Source: Janthinobacterium sp. Marseille (GTDB taxonomy: Bacteria; Pseudomonadota; Gammaproteobacteria; Burkholderiales; Burkholderiaceae_D). From it: a stretch of 64,000 nucleotides of DNA. The notes beneath the pieces are model-generated. The model ran no database searches. It was not told where the DNA came from and worked only from the letters and a program-made list of their open reading frames with translations. The stretch covers positions 3,596,001-3,660,000 of the forward strand of contig NC_009659.1 of assembly GCF_000013625.1 (NCBI RefSeq), read 5' to 3'. The translations under genes were made by a program, and so were the position numbers. Of the stretch, positions 26,153 through 35,010 are shown piece after piece (the first letter of the stretch is position 1; the number at the start of each line of letters is the position of its first letter).

Positions 26153-27148
26153 ATGACTACTGAAACCAATCCAGCCGTAACGCCTGCCTATAACCCAAGC
26201 GAAAAGCAAAAGGGTGCCGCCAAAACCATACGCATCCCGATCAAGGTGATTCCTATGGAGCGCCTGCCCAAGCCCGACTGGATCCGTGTCAAGGCCGCTT
26301 CGCCGTCTACCCGCTTCTACGAAATCAAGGACATCCTGCGCGCCAACAACCTGGTGACAGTGTGCGAAGAAGCCAGCTGCCCGAATATCGGCGAATGCTT
26401 CGGCAAAGGCACGGCGACCTTCATGATCATGGGTGACAAGTGCACGCGTCGCTGCCCGTTCTGCGATGTCGGCCATGGCCGTCCGGACCCACTTGATGTC
26501 AATGAGCCGGAAAACCTGGCCAAGACCATCGCCGCACTGCGCCTGAATTACGTTGTGATTACATCCGTCGACCGCGACGATCTGCGTGACGGTGGTGCCG
26601 GCCATTTTGCCGAATGCATACGCCGGGTACGCGAACTGTCACCGAATACCCGCATTGAAATCCTGGTGCCTGACTTCCGCGGCCGCATGGACCGCGCGCT
26701 GGAAATCCTGAACGCCGCACCGCCTGACGTGATGAACCACAATCTGGAAACCGCACCCCGCCTGTACAAGGAAGCGCGTCCGGGCTCCGATTACGAATAC
26801 TCGCTGAACCTGCTCAAACGCTTCAAGGCGCAACATCCAAACACCCCAACCAAATCCGGCATCATGGTCGGACTCGGCGAAACCGATGAAGAAGTCCTGC
26901 AAGTCATGCGCGATATGCGTGCGCACGATGTCGACATGCTGACCATCGGCCAATACCTGATGCCGAGTGGCGATCACTTGCCGGTGCGTCGCTATGTGCA
27001 CCCGGACACGTTCAAAATGTATGAAGAAGAAGCGTACAAAATGGGCTTCGCACATGCGGCAGTCGGCGCGATGGTACGCAGCTCTTACCACGCCGACCAA
27101 CAAGCGCATGGTGTTACCAGCGCGCAAAGCGACGTCGTCAACAAATAA
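26153..27148 (+). CDS. lipA: Lipoyl synthase
   Basis: LipA is a radical SAM enzyme that inserts two sulfurs into protein-bound octanoate. The auxiliary cluster uses C71, C76 and C82 ([12 protein letters not shown]) and the radical SAM cluster uses C97, C101 and C104 (CTRRCPFC). The C-terminal RSSY motif needed by the auxiliary cluster is present (VRSSYHAD). An N-terminal extension of about 35 residues is typical for Betaproteobacteria. It works on the product of LipB encoded upstream. Confidence 0.97.
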   Translation: MTTETNPAVTPAYNPSEKQKGAAKTIRIPIKVIPMERLPKPDWIRVKAASPSTRFYEIKDILRANNLVTVCEEASCPNIGECFGKGTATFMIMGDKCTRRCPFCDVGHGRPDPLDVNEPENLAKTIAALRLNYVVITSVDRDDLRDGGAGHFAECIRRVRELSPNTRIEILVPDFRGRMDRALEILNAAPPDVMNHNLETAPRLYKEARPGSDYEYSLNLLKRFKAQHPNTPTKSGIMVGLGETDEEVLQVMRDMRAHDVDMLTIGQYLMPSGDHLPVRRYVHPDTFKMYEEEAYKMGFAHAAVGAMVRSSYHADQQAHGVTSAQSDVVNK

Positions 27149-27198
27149 TCGAAACAACCCGCAACGCGGTTAAAAATCAGGGAAGAAGGAAAGTAAGA

Positions 27199-28518
27199 AT
27201 GAATGACCGTAACGCGGGTAGCGAGAAGAAAAATTCGCCGGCTACCGTTTTGTTTGCCAGCCTCATCGGCACCACCATCGAATTTTTCGATTTTTATATT
27301 TACGCCACTGCGGCAGTCCTGGTTTTTCCCACCCTCTTCTTCCCTTCATCGAATCCAACCGCCGGCATGCTGCAATCGCTGGCGACTTTCGCGATCGCCT
27401 TCTTTGCGCGTCCGGTCGGTTCCGCCGTGTTCGGCCACTATGGTGACCGCATAGGTCGCAAGGCAACACTGGTTGCCGCCTTGCTGACCATGGGTATCTC
27501 TACCGTGGTGATCGGCTTGCTGCCAACGTATGAAGCGATCGGTACGCTGGCTCCGCTGTTGCTGGCTTTGTGCCGCTTCGGCCAGGGCCTGGGCCTTGGT
27601 GGCGAATGGGGTGGTGCAGTATTGTTGGCAACCGAAAACGCACCACCGGGCAAGATCGCCTGGTACGGCTGCTTCCCGCAACTCGGCGCACCACTGGGCT
27701 TCTTCCTCTCCGGCGGCATCTTCCTGCTGCTGAGCGAAACCCTGACCAATGAACAATTCTTCAGCTACGGCTGGCGTATTCCTTTCATCGCCAGTGCAGT
27801 GCTGGTACTGGTTGGCCTGTATGTACGCCTGAAAATTACCGAAACACCGGTATTCCAGAAGGTGCTGGATAAAAACGAGCGTGTCAAAGTGCCTATTGCC
27901 ACCATCTTCCGTGAGCACAGCCGCGTCCTGGTACTGGGCACCATCATTGCCACCGCTACCTTTGTGCTGTTCTACCTGATGACGGTTTTTGCCTTGAGCT
28001 GGGGCACTACCGGGCTCGGTTACACGCGCAAGGAATTCCTGATCCTGCAATTGTTCGCCGTCGTCTTCTTCGCGCTAACCATCCCTATTTCTGCCCTGCT
28101 GGCCGATAAATATGGTCGTCGCATCACCATGATCCTGGTCTCGATTGCGATCATGCTGTTTGGCTTTTTGATCTCGCCGATGTTTGTTGCGCATGATGCG
28201 ATCGGTGTCACTTTCTTCCTGTCACTCGGCCTGGCGCTGATGGGCATGACCTACGGTCCGCTCGGCACCATGCTGTCTGAGTTGTTCCCGACTGAGATCC
28301 GCTATACCGGTGTCTCGCTGACCTTCAACCTCGGCGGCATCGTCGGTGCATCACTGGCTCCGTATGCAGCCACCTGGCTGGCAACCAATTACGGCTTGCA
28401 CTATGTCGGTTACTACCTGTCTGGCGCAACCCTGCTGACCCTGATTGCATTGCTGATGGTAGGCAAACAAAAATCGATTACCGAATCCGCGCTCACACCA
28501 TCCGGTAGCAATTCCTGA
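27199..28518 (+). CDS. MFS transporter, metabolite:H+ symporter (MHS) family
   Basis: The 439-residue protein has twelve predicted membrane segments. MHS hallmarks are present: GTTIEFFDFYIYA at the first helix, GHYGDRIGRKATL after helix two and GGEWGGAVLLATE around helix five. MHS members carry dicarboxylates, shikimate, proline-betaine or other small acids; the substrate cannot be named here. AGAAGGAAAG precedes the ATG. It shares a bidirectional terminator with the convergent ABC exporter. Confidence 0.92.
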   Translation: MNDRNAGSEKKNSPATVLFASLIGTTIEFFDFYIYATAAVLVFPTLFFPSSNPTAGMLQSLATFAIAFFARPVGSAVFGHYGDRIGRKATLVAALLTMGISTVVIGLLPTYEAIGTLAPLLLALCRFGQGLGLGGEWGGAVLLATENAPPGKIAWYGCFPQLGAPLGFFLSGGIFLLLSETLTNEQFFSYGWRIPFIASAVLVLVGLYVRLKITETPVFQKVLDKNERVKVPIATIFREHSRVLVLGTIIATATFVLFYLMTVFALSWGTTGLGYTRKEFLILQLFAVVFFALTIPISALLADKYGRRITMILVSIAIMLFGFLISPMFVAHDAIGVTFFLSLGLALMGMTYGPLGTMLSELFPTEIRYTGVSLTFNLGGIVGASLAPYAATWLATNYGLHYVGYYLSGATLLTLIALLMVGKQKSITESALTPSGSNS

Positions 28519-28537
28519 TCTGAATTTCGCTACACAT

Positions 28538-28575
28538 AAAAAAAGTCCGGTACAGCATTAGCTGACCGGACTTTT
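28538..28575. terminator. Bidirectional terminator between MFS and ABC exporter genes
   Basis: AGTCCGGT (from 28544) pairs with ACCGGACT (ending 28572); an inner CAGC/GCTG extension is separated by a bulged A. The stem is flanked by a run of A on the left and a run of T on the right, so it can serve both converging genes. Confidence 0.88.
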
Positions 28576-28595
28576 TTCTTGGCTGGATAGCGCGC

Positions 28596-30461
28596 TTAAG
28601 TTGCCCTCTCCGCTTCGATACTTTCTTCCGCATCATCTTCTTCACCAAGAAAGCCACCGCTCTGATGCGCCCACAAGCGCGCATACAAACCATGGCGTTC
28701 CAGCAATTCGCGATGCGTGCCTTCTTCGACGATGCTGCCCTTGTCCAGCACGATCAATCTGTCCATCGCTGCAATGGTCGACAGTCGATGCGCAATCGCG
28801 ACCACGGTTTTACCTTCCATCAATTGGTACAAGCTGGTCTGGATCGCGGCTTCCGCTTCTGAATCGAGCGCACTGGTCGCTTCGTCCAGCAAGAGGATAG
28901 GCGCATCCTTCAACATCACGCGTGCAATGGCTATCCGCTGACGCTGGCCACCAGATAGCTTCACGCCACGTTCACCGACATGCGCATCGTAGCCGGTACG
29001 ACCTTTCGCATCGCTCAGGGTCAGGATGAACTCGTGCGCTTCCGCCCGTTTGGCGGCGGCGATCATTTGCTCATCGCTGGCATCCGGGCGACCGTACAGA
29101 ATGTTGTCGCGTACCGAGCGATGCAGCAGCGAAGTATCCTGCGTCACCATCCCGACCTGTGCACGCAGGCTGGTCTGTGTGACGTGTGCAATATCCTGCC
29201 CGTCGATCAGGATCCGGCCCTGTTCGATATCGTAAAAACGCAGCAGCAAATTGACGATCGTCGACTTGCCGGCACCGGAGCGCCCAACCAGGCCGACTTT
29301 TTCACCCGGACGTATGGTCAGGTCCAGCTGTTCGATGACCGGACGTGTCCCGCCATAGGCAAAGCCCACGCTTTCGAATACCAGCTCCCCTTTATCCACC
29401 TGCAAAGGCAGCGCATCCGGCGCATCCACCACCATATGGCGGCGCGACAAGGTATTGATGCCATCCTGCACGGTACCCACCTGTTCGAACAGGCTGGCCA
29501 TTTCCCACATCACCCAGTGCGAAATACCGTTCAGGCGCAAGGCCATCGCAGTCGCCGCAGCCACCGCACCGATCCCGACTTGTCCCAGTGTCCATAACCA
29601 CAGCGCAACGCCCGCGGTACTGAGGATCAACAACATGCTCAAGGCGTGGTTCACGACTTCGAAACCACTCACCAGGCGCATCTGGTTATGCACGGCGACC
29701 AGGAATTCCTGCATCGCATTGCGCGCATAACCGGCTTCACGCCCGGCATGCGAAAACAATTTGACGGTGCCGATATTGGTATATGCATCAGTGATGCGGC
29801 CTGTCATGAGTGAGCGCGCATCGGCCTGGTGGCGCGATACCTTGCTCAGGCGCGGCACGAAGTAACGCAAGGCAACGCCATACAGCGCAGCCCAGCTCAT
29901 GAAAGGCACCAGCATCCACAGGTCGAAGGTACCGACCACGCTGACCAGCGTTACAAAATAAATCAGTACGAACACCAGGATGTCACCCATGATCATGCAG
30001 ACATCGCGTACCGCCAATGCCGTCTGCATCACCTTGGCCGCCACGCGCCCGGCAAACTCATCCTGGTAAAAACCCATACTCTGGTTCAGCATCAGGCGAT
30101 GGAAGTTCCAGCGCAGCTGCATCGGGAAGTTACCGGCCAGGGCCTGGTGCTTGAACATGGTTTGCAGGGCGACCAGGATCACGCTCAGTACCAGTATCCC
30201 GGCCAGGGTCAGCAGGCTGCTGCGCTCCTGCGTCCACAGCAGCGCCGGCTGTACCTTGCTGAGCCAGTCGACAATGCGCCCCATCATCGCAAACAGCAAT
30301 GCCTCGAACACACCGATAGCGGCTGTCAACAAAGTCATCGCAGCGATATAACGACGCGCACCCTTGGTACAAGCCCAGACAAAGGCCGTAAATCCGCTTG
30401 GTGGTGTAGCAGGTACTTCATCCTGGTAGGGATGTAATAATTTTTCAAACCAGACAAACAT
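28596..30461 (-). CDS. ABC exporter, fused permease and ATPase (MsbA/MDR type)
   Basis: The 621-residue half-transporter has a six-helix membrane domain (about residues 35-330) and an ATPase domain (about 360-595). Walker A is GRSGAGKST, the signature is LSGGQRQR, Walker B is ILLLDEATSALD and the H-loop is AIAHRLS. It would act as a homodimer exporting lipids, drugs or peptides; the substrate is not evident. It is a single-gene unit closed by the bidirectional terminator. Confidence 0.93.
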   Translation of the reverse strand: MFVWFEKLLHPYQDEVPATPPSGFTAFVWACTKGARRYIAAMTLLTAAIGVFEALLFAMMGRIVDWLSKVQPALLWTQERSSLLTLAGILVLSVILVALQTMFKHQALAGNFPMQLRWNFHRLMLNQSMGFYQDEFAGRVAAKVMQTALAVRDVCMIMGDILVFVLIYFVTLVSVVGTFDLWMLVPFMSWAALYGVALRYFVPRLSKVSRHQADARSLMTGRITDAYTNIGTVKLFSHAGREAGYARNAMQEFLVAVHNQMRLVSGFEVVNHALSMLLILSTAGVALWLWTLGQVGIGAVAAATAMALRLNGISHWVMWEMASLFEQVGTVQDGINTLSRRHMVVDAPDALPLQVDKGELVFESVGFAYGGTRPVIEQLDLTIRPGEKVGLVGRSGAGKSTIVNLLLRFYDIEQGRILIDGQDIAHVTQTSLRAQVGMVTQDTSLLHRSVRDNILYGRPDASDEQMIAAAKRAEAHEFILTLSDAKGRTGYDAHVGERGVKLSGGQRQRIAIARVMLKDAPILLLDEATSALDSEAEAAIQTSLYQLMEGKTVVAIAHRLSTIAAMDRLIVLDKGSIVEEGTHRELLERHGLYARLWAHQSGGFLGEEDDAEESIEAERAT

Positions 30462-30600
30462 TCATTTCTCCATATAAACCGGATGCCTGCTGCATTTGCC
30501 ATGCGCAGGCGACAGCCGGTCTCTATTCAATTTTCTTTGTAATCGGCAAAGCTTCGGCTACCCTATGGCCCTATAAACCATTTCACCAGAGAGAGTCCCG

Positions 30601-31047
30601 ATGATCATTGCGAAATTCCTACACATCCTTGGCTTCACCGTCTGGGTCGGCGGCATGTTCTTCGCACACAATGCGTTGCGCCCTACCGCAGCCACCGTAC
30701 TGGAACCTCCGCAACGCCTGACTTTGCTGGCAGGCGTGTTCACCAAATTCTTTACCTGGGTCTGGATCTCGGTGGCACTGATACTCGGCAGCGGGATGTA
30801 TATGATGGCCCTGATGGGTAAACCACCGCTCTACGTCACCCTGATGTTTGTGCTCGGCATCATCATGATGCTGATCTTTGCGCACATCTTTTTTGCCCCT
30901 TTCCGTCGCCTGCTGCGTGCAGTTGCAGCGCAGGACTGGAAAGCCGGTGGCGCCGCGATGGCGACGATACGCAAACTGGTGGGCATCAATTTGATACTTG
31001 GATTGGTGACGATAGTTATCGGTACGCTGGGACCGTTGCTGCGTTAA
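30601..31047 (+). CDS. CopD-like small membrane protein
   Basis: The 148-residue protein has four hydrophobic segments with conserved histidines near the first helix (FLHILGFTVWVGGMFF) and the third (FAHIFFAPFRR). This matches the CopD/DUF2269-like family, in which the histidines may bind heme or copper. A role in copper import or resistance is possible but not shown. It stands alone; a near-perfect inverted repeat follows. Confidence 0.75.
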   Translation: MIIAKFLHILGFTVWVGGMFFAHNALRPTAATVLEPPQRLTLLAGVFTKFFTWVWISVALILGSGMYMMALMGKPPLYVTLMFVLGIIMMLIFAHIFFAPFRRLLRAVAAQDWKAGGAAMATIRKLVGINLILGLVTIVIGTLGPLLR

Positions 31048-31059
31048 TACTAAGTTACG

Positions 31060-31092
31060 CATGGAATGTTTCTGCAGCAGAAGCATTCCATG
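31060..31092 (+). repeat. 33-base near-perfect palindrome after the CopD-like gene
   Basis: Arms of 16 bases (31060-31075 and 31077-31092) are complementary except at one pair, around a single central base. There is no T tract, so it is not a normal intrinsic terminator. It could be an mRNA 3'-end hairpin or a protein-binding palindrome. Confidence 0.6.
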
Positions 31093-31744
31093 TCATACAG
31101 GATACATGAATTGGCATTTTCGCGAGCGCGCCGCCTTGCCCGGCGGCATGCAATGCACCGCAAAAAAAACCGCAAGTCTTCAATCCTTCAAATAAAGCCG
31201 CACGCAAGTTTAAAAGTTGCAGGCAGGCACACAAAGCAAGTCTGTTATTATTGACGGGCTGAAAAAATCAGTAACAGGATTTTGTAAGCAGTGCGCAACA
31301 TGCGCGCGCACGAATAGACATGCTGACCACCGGTCAGTACCAGATGGGCCAATGGCGACCATCCGTCGGTACAACGCCATGTGTATCCAGATACGTTCAG
31401 GATGTTCAAGGAAAGCTGCCCTTGCTCGCGCAAGCGTTCAGGGCCCAGCTGATGGTGTGCGCTGCAACAACGGGCAAGGATTTTGCTAATACTGCAAATG
31501 CGCACTGACTTTCCTGGGCACTAAATTTTGATTCGTTCGTCAATGTAGCAGCAGGCTTGAGCTGAAAATGATTGTTTCAATTTCCGCTTGAATACGCGTG
31601 CCGCCCGTTTGCGTGCAAAGTTGGACTTGGCTTTTAATCAAACTAACAGGGATACCCTTCTATGACATACACATCCTGAACTCATCCGGTCGCCGGTCGC
31701 AGATGTAACCCGACTCGCCATTTCTCCTGATTGTTTTCCTGCGC
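31093..31744. other. About 650 bases without a recognisable gene, upstream of the antiporter operon
   Basis: This is the longest gene-poor stretch in the window. Short frames exist on both strands (up to 90 codons forward, 85 reverse), but none has a recognisable domain, good start signal or codon pattern like its neighbours. A weak promoter candidate (TTGGAC, 17 bases, TAACAG) lies near 31621-31649. It may hold a long leader or regulatory RNA for the downstream operon, or the remnant of a lost gene; no known riboswitch was recognised. Confidence 0.5.
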
Positions 31745-34669
31745 ATGTATATACCAGAATCCTTACTGTTACTTTCCCTCGTCATCGTCCCCTTCATAGG
31801 CTGCGTCATCGCTGCCTGCATGCCGGCAGATGCGCGCAACCGCGAATCCCTGCTGGCCGGCGGCGTTGCCCTGTATGGCCTGCTGGTCTCTGCTTATCTC
31901 TATCAATATGTCGGCGCCGGTGAAATCGTGCGCTACCAGGCAGCTTGGCTGCCGCTGCAGGGCGTGAACTTTGCATTAAGGATGGATGGCCTGGCCTGGT
32001 TATTTGTCATGCTGGTGCTTGGCGTCGGCTTGCTGGTCGTACTGTACGCACGCTATTACATGTCACCGGAAGATCCGGTACCGCGCTTCTTTGCCTTCCT
32101 GCTGGCTTTCATGGGATCGATGCTGGGCGTGGTCCTGTCAGGCAACCTGATTCAACTGGTGGTGTTCTGGGAGCTCACCAGCCTCACTTCATTTTTACTC
32201 ATCGGTTACTGGCACCATCGTATCGATGCCCGTCGTGGCGCGCGTATGGCATTTACAGTGACTGCTGCCGGCGGCCTGTGCCTGCTGTGCGGCGTCCTGA
32301 TCATCGGCCATATCGTCGGCAGCTACGATATGGATATCGTATTGGCGGCCGGCGATAAGATCCGCGCACATGACTGGTATCTGGCGGCACTGGTGCTGGT
32401 GGCGCTGGGCGCCCTGACCAAGAGCGCGCAATTCCCTTTCCATTTCTGGCTGCCTCATGCGATGGCGGCGCCGACCCCGGTTTCATCCTATTTGCACTCG
32501 GCCACCATGGTGAAGGCCGGTGTATTCCTGCTGATCCGCTTCTGGCCTGCATTATCCGGTACCGAAGAATGGACCTGGCTGATTGCCGGTGCCGGCGTAT
32601 GTACATTGCTGCTAGGCTCTTTCATCGCGATTTTCCAGCATGACCTGAAAGGTTTGCTCGCCTATTCCACCATCAGCCATCTGGGCCTGATTACCGTATT
32701 GCTGGGCATCGGCTCACCGCTGGGCGTGGTCGCGGCGATTTTCCATACCCTGAATCACGCGATTTTCAAGGCCTCGCTCTTCATGGCGGCCGGTATCATC
32801 GATCATGAAACCGGCACACGTGACATGCGTGTACTGCGTGGCCTGCGCCATGCGATCCCGATCACGGCAACGCTGGCGATTGTCGCCAGTGCATCGATGG
32901 CCGGCGTGCCTTTGCTCAATGGCTTCCTGTCGAAAGAAATGTTCTTCGCCGAAACGCTGCATGTGGGTGGTACCGAAAACTGGTGGATGTCGTATGCAGC
33001 GGTGGCGATGGGTATTTTCAGCGTCGCTTATTCGCTGCGTTTCATTAGTGTCTTCTTTGGCCAGTTGCCGAAGGATTTGCCGAAAACCCCGCATGAACCG
33101 CCACGCTGGATGCGTTTCCCGGTTGAGTTCCTGGTGCTGCTATGCCTGATCGTCGGCATCGTACCGGGCCTTAGCGTCAGGCCTTTCCTCAACAGTGCAG
33201 TCGTCTCGGTACTCGGTGTGCAAACACCTGAATACGACCTTGGCATGTGGCATGGTTTCAACCTGCCGCTGCTGATGAGCTTCATCGCGCTCGCCGGCGG
33301 TATCGTGTTCTATATCATCTTGCGCCGTTACTTCTACCTGGCGTCGCGCGACCGCGTACCTGTCCTGCATCGCCTCAGTGGTGCGCAAGCGTATGAATCG
33401 ACGATGTTGCGTATCTCGGCCGGCGCTGCACTGCTGGTCAAATGGCTGGGTACACGCCGCTTGCAACCGCAGTTATTCCTGATGATGGTGGCGATGATAG
33501 GCGTACCGCTGCTGATGGTAAGACCACTGCCAGTATTGAATGCCGCATCCTTTAATAATGTCGATCCGCTGTTTGCCCTGATGTGGGTGATCGGCTGCGT
33601 CTGTGCGCTCGCCGGTGCCTGGCAAGCCAAATATCACCGTCTGGCAGCCTTGATCCTGGTCGGTGGTACCGGTGTAGTCGTCAGCATGACCTTCCTGTGG
33701 CTGTCCGCACCCGACCTGGCACTGACGCAAATGATGGTCGAAACCGTCACCGCGGTGCTGATCCTGCTCGGCCTGCGCTGGCTGCCGCGCCGCCTGGTAC
33801 CGCGTGAATTGAATATGCAAATCCCGCGCACCGTGTGGCTGCGTCGTTCGCGCGATCTGTTGCTGGCAATCATTGGCGGCGTGAGTATCGCGGCGGTCAG
33901 CTATGCGGTCCTGACGCATCCGCAACCGGCCAGCATAGGTGACTTCTTCCTGCTACGCGCCCTGTCTGAAGGTGGCGGCTCGAATGTGGTCAATGTCTTG
34001 CTGGTGGACTTCCGCGGCTTCGACACCATGGGTGAAATCACGGTGCTCTCCATCGTTGCCTTGACGGTCTACGCCCTGCTGCGTCGCTTCCGTCCGGCAC
34101 CGGAAAGCATGGCGCCACCGGAACAGCAAATCAGCAATGTCGACCTGGCCGCACGCCAGACTCCGGCCGAACAGGTCGAAGTCGGTTATTTGATGGTGCC
34201 TGGTGTCTACCTGCGCTTCCTCCTGCCGTTCATGGCGATGATCGTGGTGTACTTCTTCATGCGTGGACATAATCTGCCGGGTGGTGGTTTCGTCGCCGGC
34301 CTGATTTTTGCGGTCGCCATTATCGTGCAATACATGCTGGCCGGTACCACCTGGGTCGAAACCCATTTGCACCTGCGGCCACTGCGCTGGCTCTCGTTCG
34401 GCCTGGTGCTGGCCTGCCTCACCGGCCTCGGTGCTTTCCTGCTTGGTTATCCATTCCTGACCAGCCATACCGCGCACCTGCATTTGCCGGTACTCGGCGA
34501 AATCCATGTCCCGAGCGCCTTCTTCTTTGACCTTGGCGTCTTCGTTGTCGTCGTCGGTGCCACCATGCTGATCCTGGTCGCGCTGGCCCACCAATCGATA
34601 CGTAGCCGTCGTCCGCAACAAGGTAGCGCTGCCGATGCAACTACCACCAACAAGCGAGGGATCGTCTGA
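31745..34669 (+). CDS. phaAB: Mrp/Pha cation:proton antiporter subunits A and B, fused
   Basis: The 974-residue membrane protein joins a MrpA/NuoL-like subunit to a MrpB domain. The N-terminal part has the proton-channel segments of complex I antiporter-like subunits, including HFWLPHAMAAPTPVSSYLHSA around residues 235-255 (split: HFWLPHAM, APTPVSSYLHSA). The last ~140 residues match MrpB (FMRGHNLPGGGFVAGL). It heads the operon phaAB-C-D-E-F-G, all with one- or four-base overlaps. The complex exchanges K+ or Na+ for H+; which ion cannot be told here. Fused AB first subunits are the usual form in Proteobacteria (Pha). Confidence 0.93.
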   Translation: MYIPESLLLLSLVIVPFIGCVIAACMPADARNRESLLAGGVALYGLLVSAYLYQYVGAGEIVRYQAAWLPLQGVNFALRMDGLAWLFVMLVLGVGLLVVLYARYYMSPEDPVPRFFAFLLAFMGSMLGVVLSGNLIQLVVFWELTSLTSFLLIGYWHHRIDARRGARMAFTVTAAGGLCLLCGVLIIGHIVGSYDMDIVLAAGDKIRAHDWYLAALVLVALGALTKSAQFPFHFWLPHAMAAPTPVSSYLHSATMVKAGVFLLIRFWPALSGTEEWTWLIAGAGVCTLLLGSFIAIFQHDLKGLLAYSTISHLGLITVLLGIGSPLGVVAAIFHTLNHAIFKASLFMAAGIIDHETGTRDMRVLRGLRHAIPITATLAIVASASMAGVPLLNGFLSKEMFFAETLHVGGTENWWMSYAAVAMGIFSVAYSLRFISVFFGQLPKDLPKTPHEPPRWMRFPVEFLVLLCLIVGIVPGLSVRPFLNSAVVSVLGVQTPEYDLGMWHGFNLPLLMSFIALAGGIVFYIILRRYFYLASRDRVPVLHRLSGAQAYESTMLRISAGAALLVKWLGTRRLQPQLFLMMVAMIGVPLLMVRPLPVLNAASFNNVDPLFALMWVIGCVCALAGAWQAKYHRLAALILVGGTGVVVSMTFLWLSAPDLALTQMMVETVTAVLILLGLRWLPRRLVPRELNMQIPRTVWLRRSRDLLLAIIGGVSIAAVSYAVLTHPQPASIGDFFLLRALSEGGGSNVVNVLLVDFRGFDTMGEITVLSIVALTVYALLRRFRPAPESMAPPEQQISNVDLAARQTPAEQVEVGYLMVPGVYLRFLLPFMAMIVVYFFMRGHNLPGGGFVAGLIFAVAIIVQYMLAGTTWVETHLHLRPLRWLSFGLVLACLTGLGAFLLGYPFLTSHTAHLHLPVLGEIHVPSAFFFDLGVFVVVVGATMLILVALAHQSIRSRRPQQGSAADATTTNKRGIV

Positions 34670-35010
34670 TGGAAATTGTTATCTCTCTCGCCATAGGCGT
34701 ACTGTTTGGCTCCGGCATCTGGCTGATCCTGCGGCCACGTAGCTTCCAGGTCCTGACCGGCCTGATGCTGATGTCTTATGCCGTTAATCTCTTTATCTTC
34801 ATTATGGGTCGCCTGTGGGTCAATCGCCCGCCGCTGACCCTGGGCGAAGGCGCCCCTGATCCGGCCATGTTCACCGACCCTGTGCCGCAGGCACTGGTGC
34901 TGACCGCGATCGTCATCGGCTTTGCCACGACCGCCTTGTATCTGGTCGTCATGATCGGTTCACGCGGCCTGACCGGCACCGATCACGTCGACGGCGAGGA
35001 GACCGATTGA
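34669..35010 (+). CDS. phaC: Mrp/Pha antiporter subunit C
   Basis: The 113-residue protein has three membrane segments and matches MrpC/NuoK-like subunits (LMSYAVNLFIF and PQALVLTAIVIGFATTA). It overlaps subunit A/B by one base (TGATG) and subunit D by one base. It is part of the hydrophobic core with subunits A and D. The symbol follows the Pha antiporter naming and is unrelated to PHA polymer synthase. Confidence 0.93.
   Translation: MEIVISLAIGVLFGSGIWLILRPRSFQVLTGLMLMSYAVNLFIFIMGRLWVNRPPLTLGEGAPDPAMFTDPVPQALVLTAIVIGFATTALYLVVMIGSRGLTGTDHVDGEETD

Noticed and set aside
31248..31505. 85-codon reverse open frame in the non-coding stretch before the antiporter operon
   Set aside because: No domain, no convincing start signal and no neighbour support; kept only as part of the unexplained region.
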